Source: Halomonas sp. M4R1S46 (lineage in GTDB: Bacteria; Pseudomonadota; Gammaproteobacteria; Pseudomonadales; Halomonadaceae). Taken from it: DNA of 64,000 nucleotides. Each line of letters begins with the position of its first letter. Positions within the stretch are counted from its first letter, which is position 1. The position numbers and the translations under genes were made by a program. The stretch lies in the NCBI RefSeq assembly GCF_025725685.1, contig NZ_CP107008.1:2542001-2606000 (forward strand). The letters run 5' to 3'. Positions 32,277 through 41,497 of the stretch are shown here, piece after piece. The notes beneath the pieces were generated by a model. It was given only the letters and a program-made list of their open reading frames with translations, had not been told where the DNA came from and searched no databases.

Positions 32277-34241
32277 TCAGGGGCGTGCCGGCGCGTCGGC
32301 GGGCTTGACGCTGGCCTCGATCAGGCGCGCCCCGAAGGTCTGCTGCAACTTCTGTATCTGCGGGTCGGCCTGCAGGGCTTCAACCGCCTGGGCGTGACGC
32401 TCGGCGGCGAGGCGGTCGGCGCGCTGGCGAGGCGTCTCGACGTCCTCGGGCAGCGCGCCGTCGACGATGGTCAGGCGGCGCTCGACCCCCGCCGCCGCCA
32501 GGGCCTCGCGGATGCGCTCCACGTGGACCTCGGCCTGCATGGCCGCCTGGGAGGGATCGAGCCGGAGCGTCAGCTCGCTGCCGTCGTCGGCTTCGACCAC
32601 GCAATGCGCCGCCAGGTTGCGCGTCAGCCCCGACAGCCCCAGCGCTTCGAAGCCATGCAGCCAGGCATCATGGCTGAGCATGCCCGAGCCCTCCCCCAGC
32701 GCCGGGGCGGGGCGGGGTGTCGCGGCCGGCGGGTCGGGCATGGTCGCCGCCTGGGCGGACGGCTCGACGACCGGGGCCTCCACCGCCGACGAGGCGTCGG
32801 CCGGGGGCGGCTCCACCGGCGTCTCGACCGCCGGTGCCGGCGCGACCGCCGGTGCCGGCGCGACCGCCGGGTTCGGCGGGTCCGCCGACGGTGTCGCCTC
32901 GGCGGGCTCCCAGGGCGGCGGGGGCTCGGGCTTCGGCCGCGCCTGAGCGGGTGCCGAAGCCGGCGAGGCCGTCGGCGGCTGCTCGGCGGCCGGCCCAGCA
33001 GCCGCCGGCGCCGCGGCGGCCGGGGCGGGCACGGCCTGGGGGGCCGGCGGCGCACTGGCCGGATCCTCGCCCTGGCTGGCCGGCGGCGTGCCGGGGTCTC
33101 CACGCAACGGCAGCGGCGTCTTGGCCGGACGGGGCACCCCCTGTGGCCGGAAGGCCAGCATGCGCAGCAGGGTCATCTCCAGGGCGGTGCGCAGGTCGGG
33201 GGCATGGGCCATGTCGCCACGCCCCTGGATGCCGATCTGGTAGTAGAGCTGGATGTCCTCTGCGGTGAAGCGGCCGGCCAGGGGCAGCAGCGAGTCGCGG
33301 TCGCCGTGACCGTTGTCCAGGGCCTCGGGCACCATCTGGGCGATGGCCAGGCGATGCAGCACGCCGGTGACGTCATCGAGCACGGCCGCGAAATCGGGCC
33401 CCTGCTCGGCCAGCGCCGCCACCTCGGCGAGCACCCGGGCGGCATCGACCTCGGCCAGGGCCTCGATCAGCGCCAGCACGTGACGATGGTCCAGGGTGCC
33501 GAGCATGGCCGCCACGTCGGCGTGGCGCACCTCACCCTGGCCGAAGGCGATGGCCTGGTCGGTGAGGCTCATGGCGTCGCGCATGGAGCCCTCGGCCGCC
33601 TTGCCCAGCAGCCACAGGGCGCTCTCCTCGAAGGGGACCGCCTCGGCCTTGAGCACCGTGGAGAGGTGGCCGACGATACGCTCCGGCGGCATGTGCTTGA
33701 GGGTGAACTGCAGGCAGCGCGACAGCACCGTGGGCGGCAGCTTCTGCGGGTCGGTAGTGGCCAGCAGGAACTTCACGTGGGGCGGCGGCTCTTCCAGGGT
33801 CTTGAGCAGCGCATTGAAGCTGCTGGTGGAGAGCATGTGCACCTCGTCGATGAGGTACACCTTGTAGCGCCCCTGGGTGGGCGCGTACTGCACGTTGTCG
33901 AGCAGCTCGCGGGTGTCCTCGACCTTGGTGCGGGAGGCGGCGTCGACCTCGATCAGGTCGACGAAGCGCCCCTGGTCGATGGCCTGGCAGCTGGGGCATT
34001 GGCCGCAGGGGGTGGAGGTCACGCCCTCGTCGCCCTGCCCCGCCGCGGTGCAGTTCAGGCACTTGGCGAGAATCCGCGCCAGCGTCGTCTTGCCCACGCC
34101 GCGGGTCCCGGTGAACAGGTAGGCGTGGTGCAGCCGCCCCTGGTCCAGGGCGTTGACCAGGGCACGCTGGACGTGCTCCTGGCCGACCAGTTCATGGAAG
34201 GTACGCGGCCGCCACTTGCGGGCCAGAACCTGATAGCTCAT
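32277..34241 (-). CDS. dnaX: DNA polymerase III tau/gamma subunit
   Basis: 654 aa from MSYQVLARKWRPRTF (34241). The clamp-loader AAA+ ATPase has GTRGVGKTTLARILAK, the zinc cysteines CPSCQ, DEVHML and SRCLQF. After about residue 370 a long Pro/Ala/Glu-rich linker leads to a tau-type C-terminal domain (LGLSGLTRNLAAHCVV). No A-rich slippery heptamer is visible, so production of a short gamma form by frameshift cannot be argued here. It is the first gene of the dnaX-ebfC-recR row. An 18-bp tandem repeat lies inside the linker. Confidence 0.95.
   Translation of the reverse strand: MSYQVLARKWRPRTFHELVGQEHVQRALVNALDQGRLHHAYLFTGTRGVGKTTLARILAKCLNCTAAGQGDEGVTSTPCGQCPSCQAIDQGRFVDLIEVDAASRTKVEDTRELLDNVQYAPTQGRYKVYLIDEVHMLSTSSFNALLKTLEEPPPHVKFLLATTDPQKLPPTVLSRCLQFTLKHMPPERIVGHLSTVLKAEAVPFEESALWLLGKAAEGSMRDAMSLTDQAIAFGQGEVRHADVAAMLGTLDHRHVLALIEALAEVDAARVLAEVAALAEQGPDFAAVLDDVTGVLHRLAIAQMVPEALDNGHGDRDSLLPLAGRFTAEDIQLYYQIGIQGRGDMAHAPDLRTALEMTLLRMLAFRPQGVPRPAKTPLPLRGDPGTPPASQGEDPASAPPAPQAVPAPAAAAPAAAGPAAEQPPTASPASAPAQARPKPEPPPPWEPAEATPSADPPNPAVAPAPAVAPAPAVETPVEPPPADASSAVEAPVVEPSAQAATMPDPPAATPRPAPALGEGSGMLSHDAWLHGFEALGLSGLTRNLAAHCVVEADDGSELTLRLDPSQAAMQAEVHVERIREALAAAGVERRLTIVDGALPEDVETPRQRADRLAAERHAQAVEALQADPQIQKLQQTFGARLIEASVKPADAPARP
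32826..32869 (-). repeat. 18-bp tandem repeat in the dnaX linker
   Basis: The unit GACCGCCGGTGCCGGCGC occurs twice in full (32826-32843, 32844-32861) and once partly, encoding repeats of PAVAPA in the tau linker. It keeps the reading frame. Copy number may vary between strains. Confidence 0.8.
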
Positions 34242-34511
34242 GCAGCTCGGAATCCTTGCAGCTGGGCTGGCTGGCAGCCGAACACGTAAAGCCGCCGGCA
34301 CGAGACTCGCTCGCCGACAGGCCCGGGGAAAGTCCCTTCATTCTACCGGGTGGCGGCCGGGGCGCAAAGGTCATGACCATCCCCGCCACCGATGGCCGCT
34401 GCCCCGGCTTGCGCCGCCCCCGCCGGCGCGCCACAGTGATCGCCATCGCCGCGGCCCCGCGTCCCGCACGCCGGCGCCCGCCCCTTCAGGCACGACAGGC
34501 AGGAAACCACC

Positions 34512-35702
34512 ATGGACAGACCCTCGCCCCGGGCCCGTACGGCCGTCCTCTGCCTCATGGCCGCCGCCATGGTGCTGCTGTCCTGGCTGGATACCGCCGA
34601 CCGCCGCACGGAGGCCTACGTCGATGCCGCCATGGTCCAGGCCCTGGCCGCCTTCGCCACCGCCCGGGCCCTCAACGGTGGCATCTCGGTGCTGCAATCC
34701 ACCGAGGTAGGCGTCGGGGTGGCCAGCACCCAGCCGCTGGAGATGCTCGACCCGCTGAACGACATGGTCGAGGACTACGCGGATGTCATGCAGCTCTCGA
34801 TTGGCTCCCTGATCACCCAGAAGGTGCTGGTCGAGATCGTCTCCACCGAGGCGTTCAAGCTGCTGCTGACCCTGAGCGGCCTGCTGCTGGTCCTCAGCCT
34901 CTTCCTGCGAGGGGGACGCCATGCGCCCGTCTTCCTCAAGGCCTTCCTGCTGGCCTCGCTCGCCCGCTTCCTGTTCGTCGTCGCCATGCTGCTCAACGGC
35001 CTTGTCGACCAGGCGGTCATCGACGCCCGGACCGAGGCCAACATGGCCACCGTCGACGATCTGGCCAGTGACATCGCCGGACTGGAGGGCCGCGCCGCCC
35101 TGGACGAACGCTCCCGGGACGCGCTCGAGGAGCGCCTGGCAGGGCTCGAGGCGGACAGGCAGCGGCTGGCGGCCGAACGGGCCGAGGGCCGCCAGCGCCT
35201 GGAAGAGGCCAGGGCCGCCGTGGGCCGGGCCAGCGCCGAGCTGGCCCACCGCGAGGGCCAGATGGGGCTCGTCGAGCGACTCAACGTCTTCCGCGAGGAT
35301 GCCGCTCAGGCGCGCCTGAAGGAGCGTCTTGAGGCGCAGCGCGAGCGGCGGGACGAGATCCGCGAGGCGCAGCGCCGCCTCGCCGGGCGACTGGCCGGCC
35401 TCGAGGCGGACATCGCCGAGACGCACCAGGCCCTGAGGGGCGAGCCGGACCAGGGCTGGCTGTCCGGCCTGACGGCGCGGCTCGCCTCGCTGCGCGATGC
35501 GGCGAGCCTCGAGGCCCTCTCCGGCCGGGTGGAGGGGTCGATCACCGCCATGCTGACCCTGATGGCGCTGTTCCTGTTCCGGACCCTGCTGCTGCCCCTG
35601 GCCATGCTCGCCCTGCTGCTCAAGGGCTTCCGGCTCATCTGGCGGCTCGACCACCGGCACTGGCTCGGCCGACGTGCCGAGCCCAGCCCGGGCGAGGGTT
35701 GA
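34512..35702 (+). CDS. Membrane protein with a long coiled coil, unknown function
   Basis: 396 aa. One N-terminal helix (residues 9-25), two further hydrophobic segments (about 114-133 and 139-163) and a C-terminal one (about 343-372) flank a charged coiled-coil rich in Glu, Arg, Ala and Leu (residues 180-310). No named domain is recognised. The start follows AGGAAACCACC. It stands alone between dnaX (divergent) and the nuclease gene (convergent). The 270-bp stretch 34242-34511 before it contains nothing I can identify. Confidence 0.75.
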   Translation: MDRPSPRARTAVLCLMAAAMVLLSWLDTADRRTEAYVDAAMVQALAAFATARALNGGISVLQSTEVGVGVASTQPLEMLDPLNDMVEDYADVMQLSIGSLITQKVLVEIVSTEAFKLLLTLSGLLLVLSLFLRGGRHAPVFLKAFLLASLARFLFVVAMLLNGLVDQAVIDARTEANMATVDDLASDIAGLEGRAALDERSRDALEERLAGLEADRQRLAAERAEGRQRLEEARAAVGRASAELAHREGQMGLVERLNVFREDAAQARLKERLEAQRERRDEIREAQRRLAGRLAGLEADIAETHQALRGEPDQGWLSGLTARLASLRDAASLEALSGRVEGSITAMLTLMALFLFRTLLLPLAMLALLLKGFRLIWRLDHRHWLGRRAEPSPGEG

Positions 35703-35725
35703 GCGCGTTGCGGCGCCAGATGCCC

Positions 35726-36769
35726 TCAGGAGTCACACAGCCGGCCGCTGCCGCGAATCTCGGCGAGCCGTGCGCCGGCGATGCCGCGGATGCGCGTTAG
35801 CTCGGCGGCGTCGTGCCAGGGGCGGCCGGCGACGATGGCCGCGGCCCGTGCCGGGCCGACATGGGGCAGGCCCTCCAGCTCGGCCGGGGCGCTGGCGTTG
35901 AGGTCGACGCAGCGGGCCGCCATCACGGCGGCGTCGCCCCTGGCCGGGCTCGCCAGCCGGCCACCGTGCAGGACCAGGTAGACCGGCGCGTGGTCCGAGA
36001 CGCGATCCCGGGCCCGCGCATGGTCGAGGCCCACCAGGGCGGGAAAGCGGACCATGCCGAGGTCGGCGGGACTCAGGCGGTCCGGGCGATACCAGATATT
36101 GTCGTAGCGGCTGGCGTAGCGCCCGTCGGCGTCGGACAGGGTGGTCGCCTGGTCGGCGAGGGCCGGCACCGCGCCCAGCGCGCGCAGCGGCGCCCAGGCC
36201 GCGTGGTCCGCCGGCAGGTTGAAGTCGCCCATCAGCAGGCGGGGGGTGTCGGGATGGGCCTCGGCGAGCCACTGCCAGTAGTCGGCCAGGGCGGCGATCT
36301 CCGGCAGGCGATCGTCGACACTCTCGCCGTAGACCACATGCACCGAGGCGGCCACGAAGGCCTCGCCACTCTGACGGTCGCGGAACCGCGCCGAATAGGG
36401 CTCCCGGGCGAACACGTCGCCAGGGTCGAGGAACACCACCGCCCCGTCGAGGTACTCCACCTCGGCCTCCCGCCACAGGAAGCCGTAATGCTCCCGATAG
36501 CGGCCACGCCCCAGCGCGTGGCTGGCCATGGCCGACCAGGGCTCGCCCGAGGCGGCCTCGAGGGCATGCTCCAGCCGCCCCAGCGCCGCCGGGTCCATCA
36601 GTTCCTGCACCGCCAGCAGGTCGAAGTGGTCGGCCACCCGGGCGATCAGGTCGACGCGCTTGCCGTTGTTCCAGCCCAGATGCTCGATGTTCCAGCTGCC
36701 GATCACCGCATCGGCCCTGGCCGACACCGACAGTACGGCGAGAACCGCCACCATGGCGAGACGCTGCAT
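35726..36769 (-). CDS. Exported endonuclease/exonuclease/phosphatase fused to a helix-hairpin-helix domain
   Basis: 347 aa from MQRLAMVAVLAVLSVSARA (36769, signal peptide, GGGGGAAAGG upstream). The EEP nuclease domain has GSWNIEHLGW, AVQELMDPA, LLMGDFNLPAD and VSDHAPVYL, the metal and catalytic residues of the family. After residue 280 a ComEA-like HhH pair appears: DLNASAPAELEGLPHVGPARAAAI and IRGIAGARLAEIRG. It is likely a secreted or periplasmic DNase that grips DNA with the HhH unit. It is convergent with the coiled-coil membrane protein. Confidence 0.85.
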   Translation of the reverse strand: MQRLAMVAVLAVLSVSARADAVIGSWNIEHLGWNNGKRVDLIARVADHFDLLAVQELMDPAALGRLEHALEAASGEPWSAMASHALGRGRYREHYGFLWREAEVEYLDGAVVFLDPGDVFAREPYSARFRDRQSGEAFVAASVHVVYGESVDDRLPEIAALADYWQWLAEAHPDTPRLLMGDFNLPADHAAWAPLRALGAVPALADQATTLSDADGRYASRYDNIWYRPDRLSPADLGMVRFPALVGLDHARARDRVSDHAPVYLVLHGGRLASPARGDAAVMAARCVDLNASAPAELEGLPHVGPARAAAIVAGRPWHDAAELTRIRGIAGARLAEIRGSGRLCDS

Positions 36770-36922
36770 GCCCTTTCCCCCGACAAAGGGCGCCATCCTG
36801 CAACGCAGCATCGGGCGGTGCAATATCAGGAAGGATCCATGCAGATCCGGCGAGGCCACGTCGGTCTGTTAGGCTGACGGCGCCCCACGGGCCATGCCAA
36901 CAGCGGAAAAGGGACGGACCGC

Positions 36923-37954
36923 ATGATCGCCATATTGACCTGGACCCTCGTCGCCGTGATCGCCACGGCCATCGTCTGGAAGGGCAGCGGACTGCTCGAG
37001 AGCAGCAGCGAGCGCCTCTCGGCCTATTACCGGCTCCCCGATATCGTGCAGGGCGCCATCGTGGTCGCGGTGGGGTCGAGCTTCCCGGAACTCTCCACCA
37101 CCGTGATCTCGACCCTGCTGCACGGGGAGTTCGAGCTGGGCGTGGCGGCCATCGTCGGCTCGGCGCTGTTCAACATCCTGGTGATCCCGGCCATCGCCGG
37201 CCTGGCCAGCCGCCAGGCACTGACCGCCAACCGCGACCTGGTCTACAAGGAGGCCCAGTTCTACATGATCGCGGTGGCGGTGCTGACGCTGACCTTCTCC
37301 TTCGCTGCCATCTACCATCCCGTGCCCGACGACGCGGGCGCCATCCGTGGCGAGATGACCCGCTGGCTGGCCCTGATGCCGGTGGCGCTCTACGGGCTCT
37401 ACCTGTTCGTGCAGTACCAGGACACCCTGGAATACGAGGCGGACGTGGACACCCGGGACATCCGTCCCGGACGCGAATGGGCCCGGCTCGCGCTTTCGCT
37501 CGGGGTGATCGTGGTCGGCGTGGAGGGACTGGTCCAGGCGGCCATCCACTTCGGCGAGATCTTCGACACCCCGAGCTTCCTGTGGGGTATCACGGTGGTC
37601 GCCGCCGGCACCTCGATCCCCGACGCCTTCGTCTCCATCCGTGCCGCCCGCCAGGGCCGCGGCGTGACCAGCATCGCCAACGTGCTGGGTAGCAATACCT
37701 TCGACCTGCTGGTGTGCATTCCCGCCGGAGTACTGATCGCCGGCACGGCCGTGGTCAACTTCTCCATCGCCGCGCCCATGATGGCCGCCCTCACCGGCGC
37801 CACCGTGGCACTGTTCCTGATGATGCGCACCGGCATGGTGCTATCGCGGCCGGAGTGCGTGGCACTGCTGGTGCTCTATGTGGGCTTCCTGGCCTGGATC
37901 GGCGCAGAGACCTTCGGGGCCGTGGACTGGGTGCCGAGCCTGCCGCCCCGCTAG
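36923..37954 (+). CDS. Sodium/calcium exchanger family antiporter
   Basis: 343 aa with ten hydrophobic segments. The duplicated exchanger motifs are VAVGSSFPELSTT (alpha-1) and VVAAGTSIPDAFVSIRAARQG (alpha-2), each with the acidic ligand. LGSNTFDLLVCIP follows. A hydrophilic loop separates the two halves around residues 130-185. It exchanges Ca2+ or K+ for Na+ across the inner membrane; ion preference cannot be read. It is convergent with cysK. Confidence 0.9.
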   Translation: MIAILTWTLVAVIATAIVWKGSGLLESSSERLSAYYRLPDIVQGAIVVAVGSSFPELSTTVISTLLHGEFELGVAAIVGSALFNILVIPAIAGLASRQALTANRDLVYKEAQFYMIAVAVLTLTFSFAAIYHPVPDDAGAIRGEMTRWLALMPVALYGLYLFVQYQDTLEYEADVDTRDIRPGREWARLALSLGVIVVGVEGLVQAAIHFGEIFDTPSFLWGITVVAAGTSIPDAFVSIRAARQGRGVTSIANVLGSNTFDLLVCIPAGVLIAGTAVVNFSIAAPMMAALTGATVALFLMMRTGMVLSRPECVALLVLYVGFLAWIGAETFGAVDWVPSLPPR

Positions 37955-37993
37955 GGCGACAGGCACGGTGGCCTGAAGGGCGCCGGGAACGGC

Positions 37994-38965
<972 letters not shown>

Positions 38966-38996
38966 GAATCACTCCTTTTCCTGGGATGAAGGGCCG

Positions 38997-40040
38997 TCAG
39001 GCCTCGCGGGAAGCGGCCTCGAAGCCGCTCAGCACATTGACGGCATTGATGCCGATCTCTTCCACCGCGTAGCCGCCCTCGAGCAGGAAGGTCGTGGGCA
39101 AGCCCAGGGTGGCGAGGCGTCGGCCGAGTTCGGTGAAATCGTCGCTGGTCAGCTTGAAGGCGCTGATGGGATCGTGCTCGAAGGCGTCCACCCCCAGCGA
39201 GACCACCAGCACCTCGCAGCCGGCGGTGCGAATCCGCCCCAGGGCGTCGCCCAGGGCCCGGGACCAGGCCGCGAAGGCGGTGCCCGGCGGCAGGGGATAA
39301 TTGAAGTTGTAGCCCTGCCCTCGCCCGCGCCCGGTCTCGTCGGCATGGCCGAGGAAGTAGGGGAAGCAGCTGCGCGGATCGCCGTGCAGCGAGGCGAAGA
39401 GCACGTCGTCCCGGGCGTAGAAGATCTCCTGGGTGCCGTTGCCGTGGTGGAAGTCGACGTCCAGCACGGCCACTCGCGCCACGCCCTGGTCGAGGGCATG
39501 CTGGGCGGCGATGGCGGCATTGTTGAAGAAGCAGTAGCCCCCGAACTGGTCGCTGGCGGCATGGTGGCCCGGCGGCCGGCACAGCCCGAAGCTCGGCTCG
39601 CCGGTGGCCAGGGTGTGCGTGATGGCGGACAGCGCGATGTCCTTGCTGGCCATGGCGGCCTCGAAGGTGCCCGCACAGATCGAGGTGTCGGCGGACTGGG
39701 CATAGTGGCCCAGGCGCCCATCGATATGCTCGGGGATGACGTCGTCGCGCAGCGTCCGCGTCGGCCAGATCCAGGCGATGGCCTCGCCGGTACGCCCCGC
39801 CGCCTGCCACTCGTCCCAGCAGCCGGCGATGAAGTCCACGTAGCCGCGATCATGCACGGCCAGCACCGGCGCCAGGCCGAAGCTCTCGGGGTCGCGCACC
39901 TCGCCGAGCCCGACCTCGCGGACCCGCTTGAGCACCAGCTCGACCCGCTCGGGACTTTCGTAGGGCACCACCAGGCGCCCGCCATCCAGCTCGGTGCGCG
40001 CCCGGCGCCGAAGAGTCTGGTCACTGTAGAAGGTCAACAT
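38997..40040 (-). CDS. Histone-deacetylase-family acetylpolyamine amidohydrolase-like enzyme
   Basis: 347 aa arginase/deacetylase-fold enzyme. FGLCRPPGHHAASDQFGGYCFFNNAA gives the catalytic histidine pair, VLDVDFHHGNGTQEIFY provides the zinc aspartate/histidine, and SLGVDAFEHDPISAFKLT the second aspartate. The N-terminal MLTFYSDQTLRRRARTELDGGRLV resembles acetylpolyamine amidohydrolases (AphA/B) rather than acetoin utilisation proteins, but the specific substrate is uncertain. It hydrolyses an acetyl amide with zinc. It starts 31 bp upstream of cysK on the same strand. Confidence 0.87.
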   Translation of the reverse strand: MLTFYSDQTLRRRARTELDGGRLVVPYESPERVELVLKRVREVGLGEVRDPESFGLAPVLAVHDRGYVDFIAGCWDEWQAAGRTGEAIAWIWPTRTLRDDVIPEHIDGRLGHYAQSADTSICAGTFEAAMASKDIALSAITHTLATGEPSFGLCRPPGHHAASDQFGGYCFFNNAAIAAQHALDQGVARVAVLDVDFHHGNGTQEIFYARDDVLFASLHGDPRSCFPYFLGHADETGRGRGQGYNFNYPLPPGTAFAAWSRALGDALGRIRTAGCEVLVVSLGVDAFEHDPISAFKLTSDDFTELGRRLATLGLPTTFLLEGGYAVEEIGINAVNVLSGFEAASREA

Positions 40041-40192
40041 GTCGCGCCTGTCCCTGTCTGGAGCGAAAGCGGCGAGCCCGCCCGGGCCGAACGGCCGGCG
40101 TCATGAGGCTCCCCGAGCGCTAGCATGCCACCGCCGCGCGGGGTGTGACACCCCGGACCGCCGGACACAGGACCTCCCGGGGCAGCGACAGG

Positions 40193-40909
40193 CTAGGCCG
40201 CCGGCAGGGCCTGGCGCTCCAGCTCCCGCTTCATGGTCTCGTCCAGCTCCAGGCCCGAGGCCAGTTGATCGAGCCAGGCGCGCTCCATGGGGTTCTGGTC
40301 ATCGATCACCGCCACGCTGACCAGGTACATCTCCCGGGCCGCCTGGGGCGAGTCGGCCTGACGCGCCAGGGCCAGGGCATCCAGCGGTGCGGTGAGCTGC
40401 CGCTCGACCCAGGCATGCAGGTCGTCATCGGCACCCAGGGCGTCGATCTGCTCGGTGATCCGGGCCCGCTCATGCTCGTCGATATGGCCATCGGCCCGGG
40501 CAGCCATGATCATCGCCTGCAGCAGCGCCAGGCTGCGCTGCTCCCGGGACTCCCCCTGCAGGCGCTCCATGGGCTGCCCCTCGTGGGCCTCGTCCGCCGA
40601 CGCGCCGCCGCGGGCATTCTGCCAGGCCTTCCAGGCCAGCATGCCGGCCCCGGCGATGGCTCCGTACTTCAGCGCCTTGCCGCCGAGCTTGCGGCCGCGC
40701 TTGGAGCCGACCAGCAGGCCCATGGCGCCGCCGCCGAGCAGGCTCTTCATATCGGCACCGCCGCCCTGACCGGCGCTCCCGCCCGAGCCACCCCCGCCCT
40801 TGAGCCGGGACGACAGGCCATCCACCAGGCCCTGCACGTCGACACCGCCCTGGCGGCGGTGGCCACCGGCCTGCTGCATCAGCTGGTCGAAGATTCGCTT
40901 GGCGTTCAT
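40193..40909 (-). CDS. YebE/DUF533-like membrane-associated TerB-fold protein
   Basis: 238 aa from MNAKRIFDQLMQQAGG (40909), with AAGGAGATCCTG just before. The N-terminal 60 residues are Gly/Ser-rich, a hydrophobic helix spans about 75-95 (GAMGLLVGS... KYGAIAGAGMLAWKAW), and the C-terminal TerB-like domain (about 125-235) has QSLALLQAMIMAARADGHIDEHE. DUF533 proteins have no proven function. It is the first gene of a leftward group only if 3' genes belong to it; the next gene leftward is 153 bp away. Confidence 0.85.
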   Translation of the reverse strand: MNAKRIFDQLMQQAGGHRRQGGVDVQGLVDGLSSRLKGGGGSGGSAGQGGGADMKSLLGGGAMGLLVGSKRGRKLGGKALKYGAIAGAGMLAWKAWQNARGGASADEAHEGQPMERLQGESREQRSLALLQAMIMAARADGHIDEHERARITEQIDALGADDDLHAWVERQLTAPLDALALARQADSPQAAREMYLVSVAVIDDQNPMERAWLDQLASGLELDETMKRELERQALPAA

Positions 40910-41153
40910 CAGGATCTCCTTGTCGATGAGAGCATTCCCTTCGATATCATCCGGTGGCGTTCGTTTCATCGACCGACCGGCCGGCATCAAGAAGACGAGC
41001 AGGTGCGTCGAGGGCATGGGGCGGCAAGCGGTCACGAGGGGGCCGACCGGGCACGGGCTCGGCGAACGCGGCGGTCCGGGGACCCGGACGACGAGTCGCC
41101 GTCAGAACGCTCAAGAAGACGGGCCAGGGCGGGAGTTCGGGAGGCCGAAATGG

Positions 41154-41262
41154 AGGCGGCCCCGACAGCCACATCCCGGCACACGCGTCCACCACTACCG
41201 TTGCTCCCTTCCGGGCCTGGCGGGGTTTGCGGCTTAGCGTTGCGAGAGGACCGACGGGGCCA
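41154..41262 (-). ncRNA. ffs: Signal recognition particle RNA (4.5S RNA)
   Basis: Read on the minus strand, the sequence contains the invariant SRP core with GCCCGGAAGGGAGCA and further on GGACGCGTGTGCCGGGATGTGGCTG, which match E. coli 4.5S RNA closely. The 5' GGCCCCG and 3' CGGGGCC close the stem, giving about 110 nt. It forms SRP with Ffh for cotranslational membrane targeting. Ends are approximate. It lies between the YebE-like and ATP-grasp genes, transcribed leftward. Confidence 0.92.
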
Positions 41263-41324
41263 CCACAGCGGGCGCTGAATGCGCCGAAGTCGACGTTGGA
41301 TCAAGCACTTGTCGAACGCCGGGC

Positions 41325-41353
41325 ACTATACCAAGGGGACGCGTCATGAGCAA
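41325..41353 (-). promoter_or_regulatory. Candidate sigma-70 promoter of ffs
   Basis: On the minus strand TTGCTC (41353-41348), 17 bp, TATAGT (41330-41325). Transcription would start about 55 nt before the mature 5' end, leaving a leader for processing, as known for E. coli 4.5S RNA. The region 41264-41497 otherwise holds the ATP-grasp gene's unidentified promoter. Confidence 0.55.
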
Positions 41354-41497
41354 GGCTCGATTGCGGGGCGCCCGCACCGCGTTGACCACGAGGATGTGAG
41401 GAGCGCCCCTGTGATGTAAAGTGAGAGATGGTTCATGCTTCCCACCCGGGACGATGGTGGGGAGCATTCCTCATTATTCCCGAACAGGAGGCGCACC

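Noticed and set aside
32700..33050. Programmed frameshift site in dnaX for gamma
   Set aside because: No A-AAA-AAG-like heptamer or equivalent is visible in the linker region.
34242..34511. Possible RNA gene between dnaX and the coiled-coil gene (SRP RNA lies next to dnaX in some relatives)
   Set aside because: No SRP core or tRNA-like cloverleaf is visible there; the SRP RNA is at 41154-41262.
40124..40170. GGGTGTGACACCC palindrome between the deacetylase-like and YebE-like genes
   Set aside because: Too short and single, with no adjacent promoter elements; not enough to call an operator or terminator.
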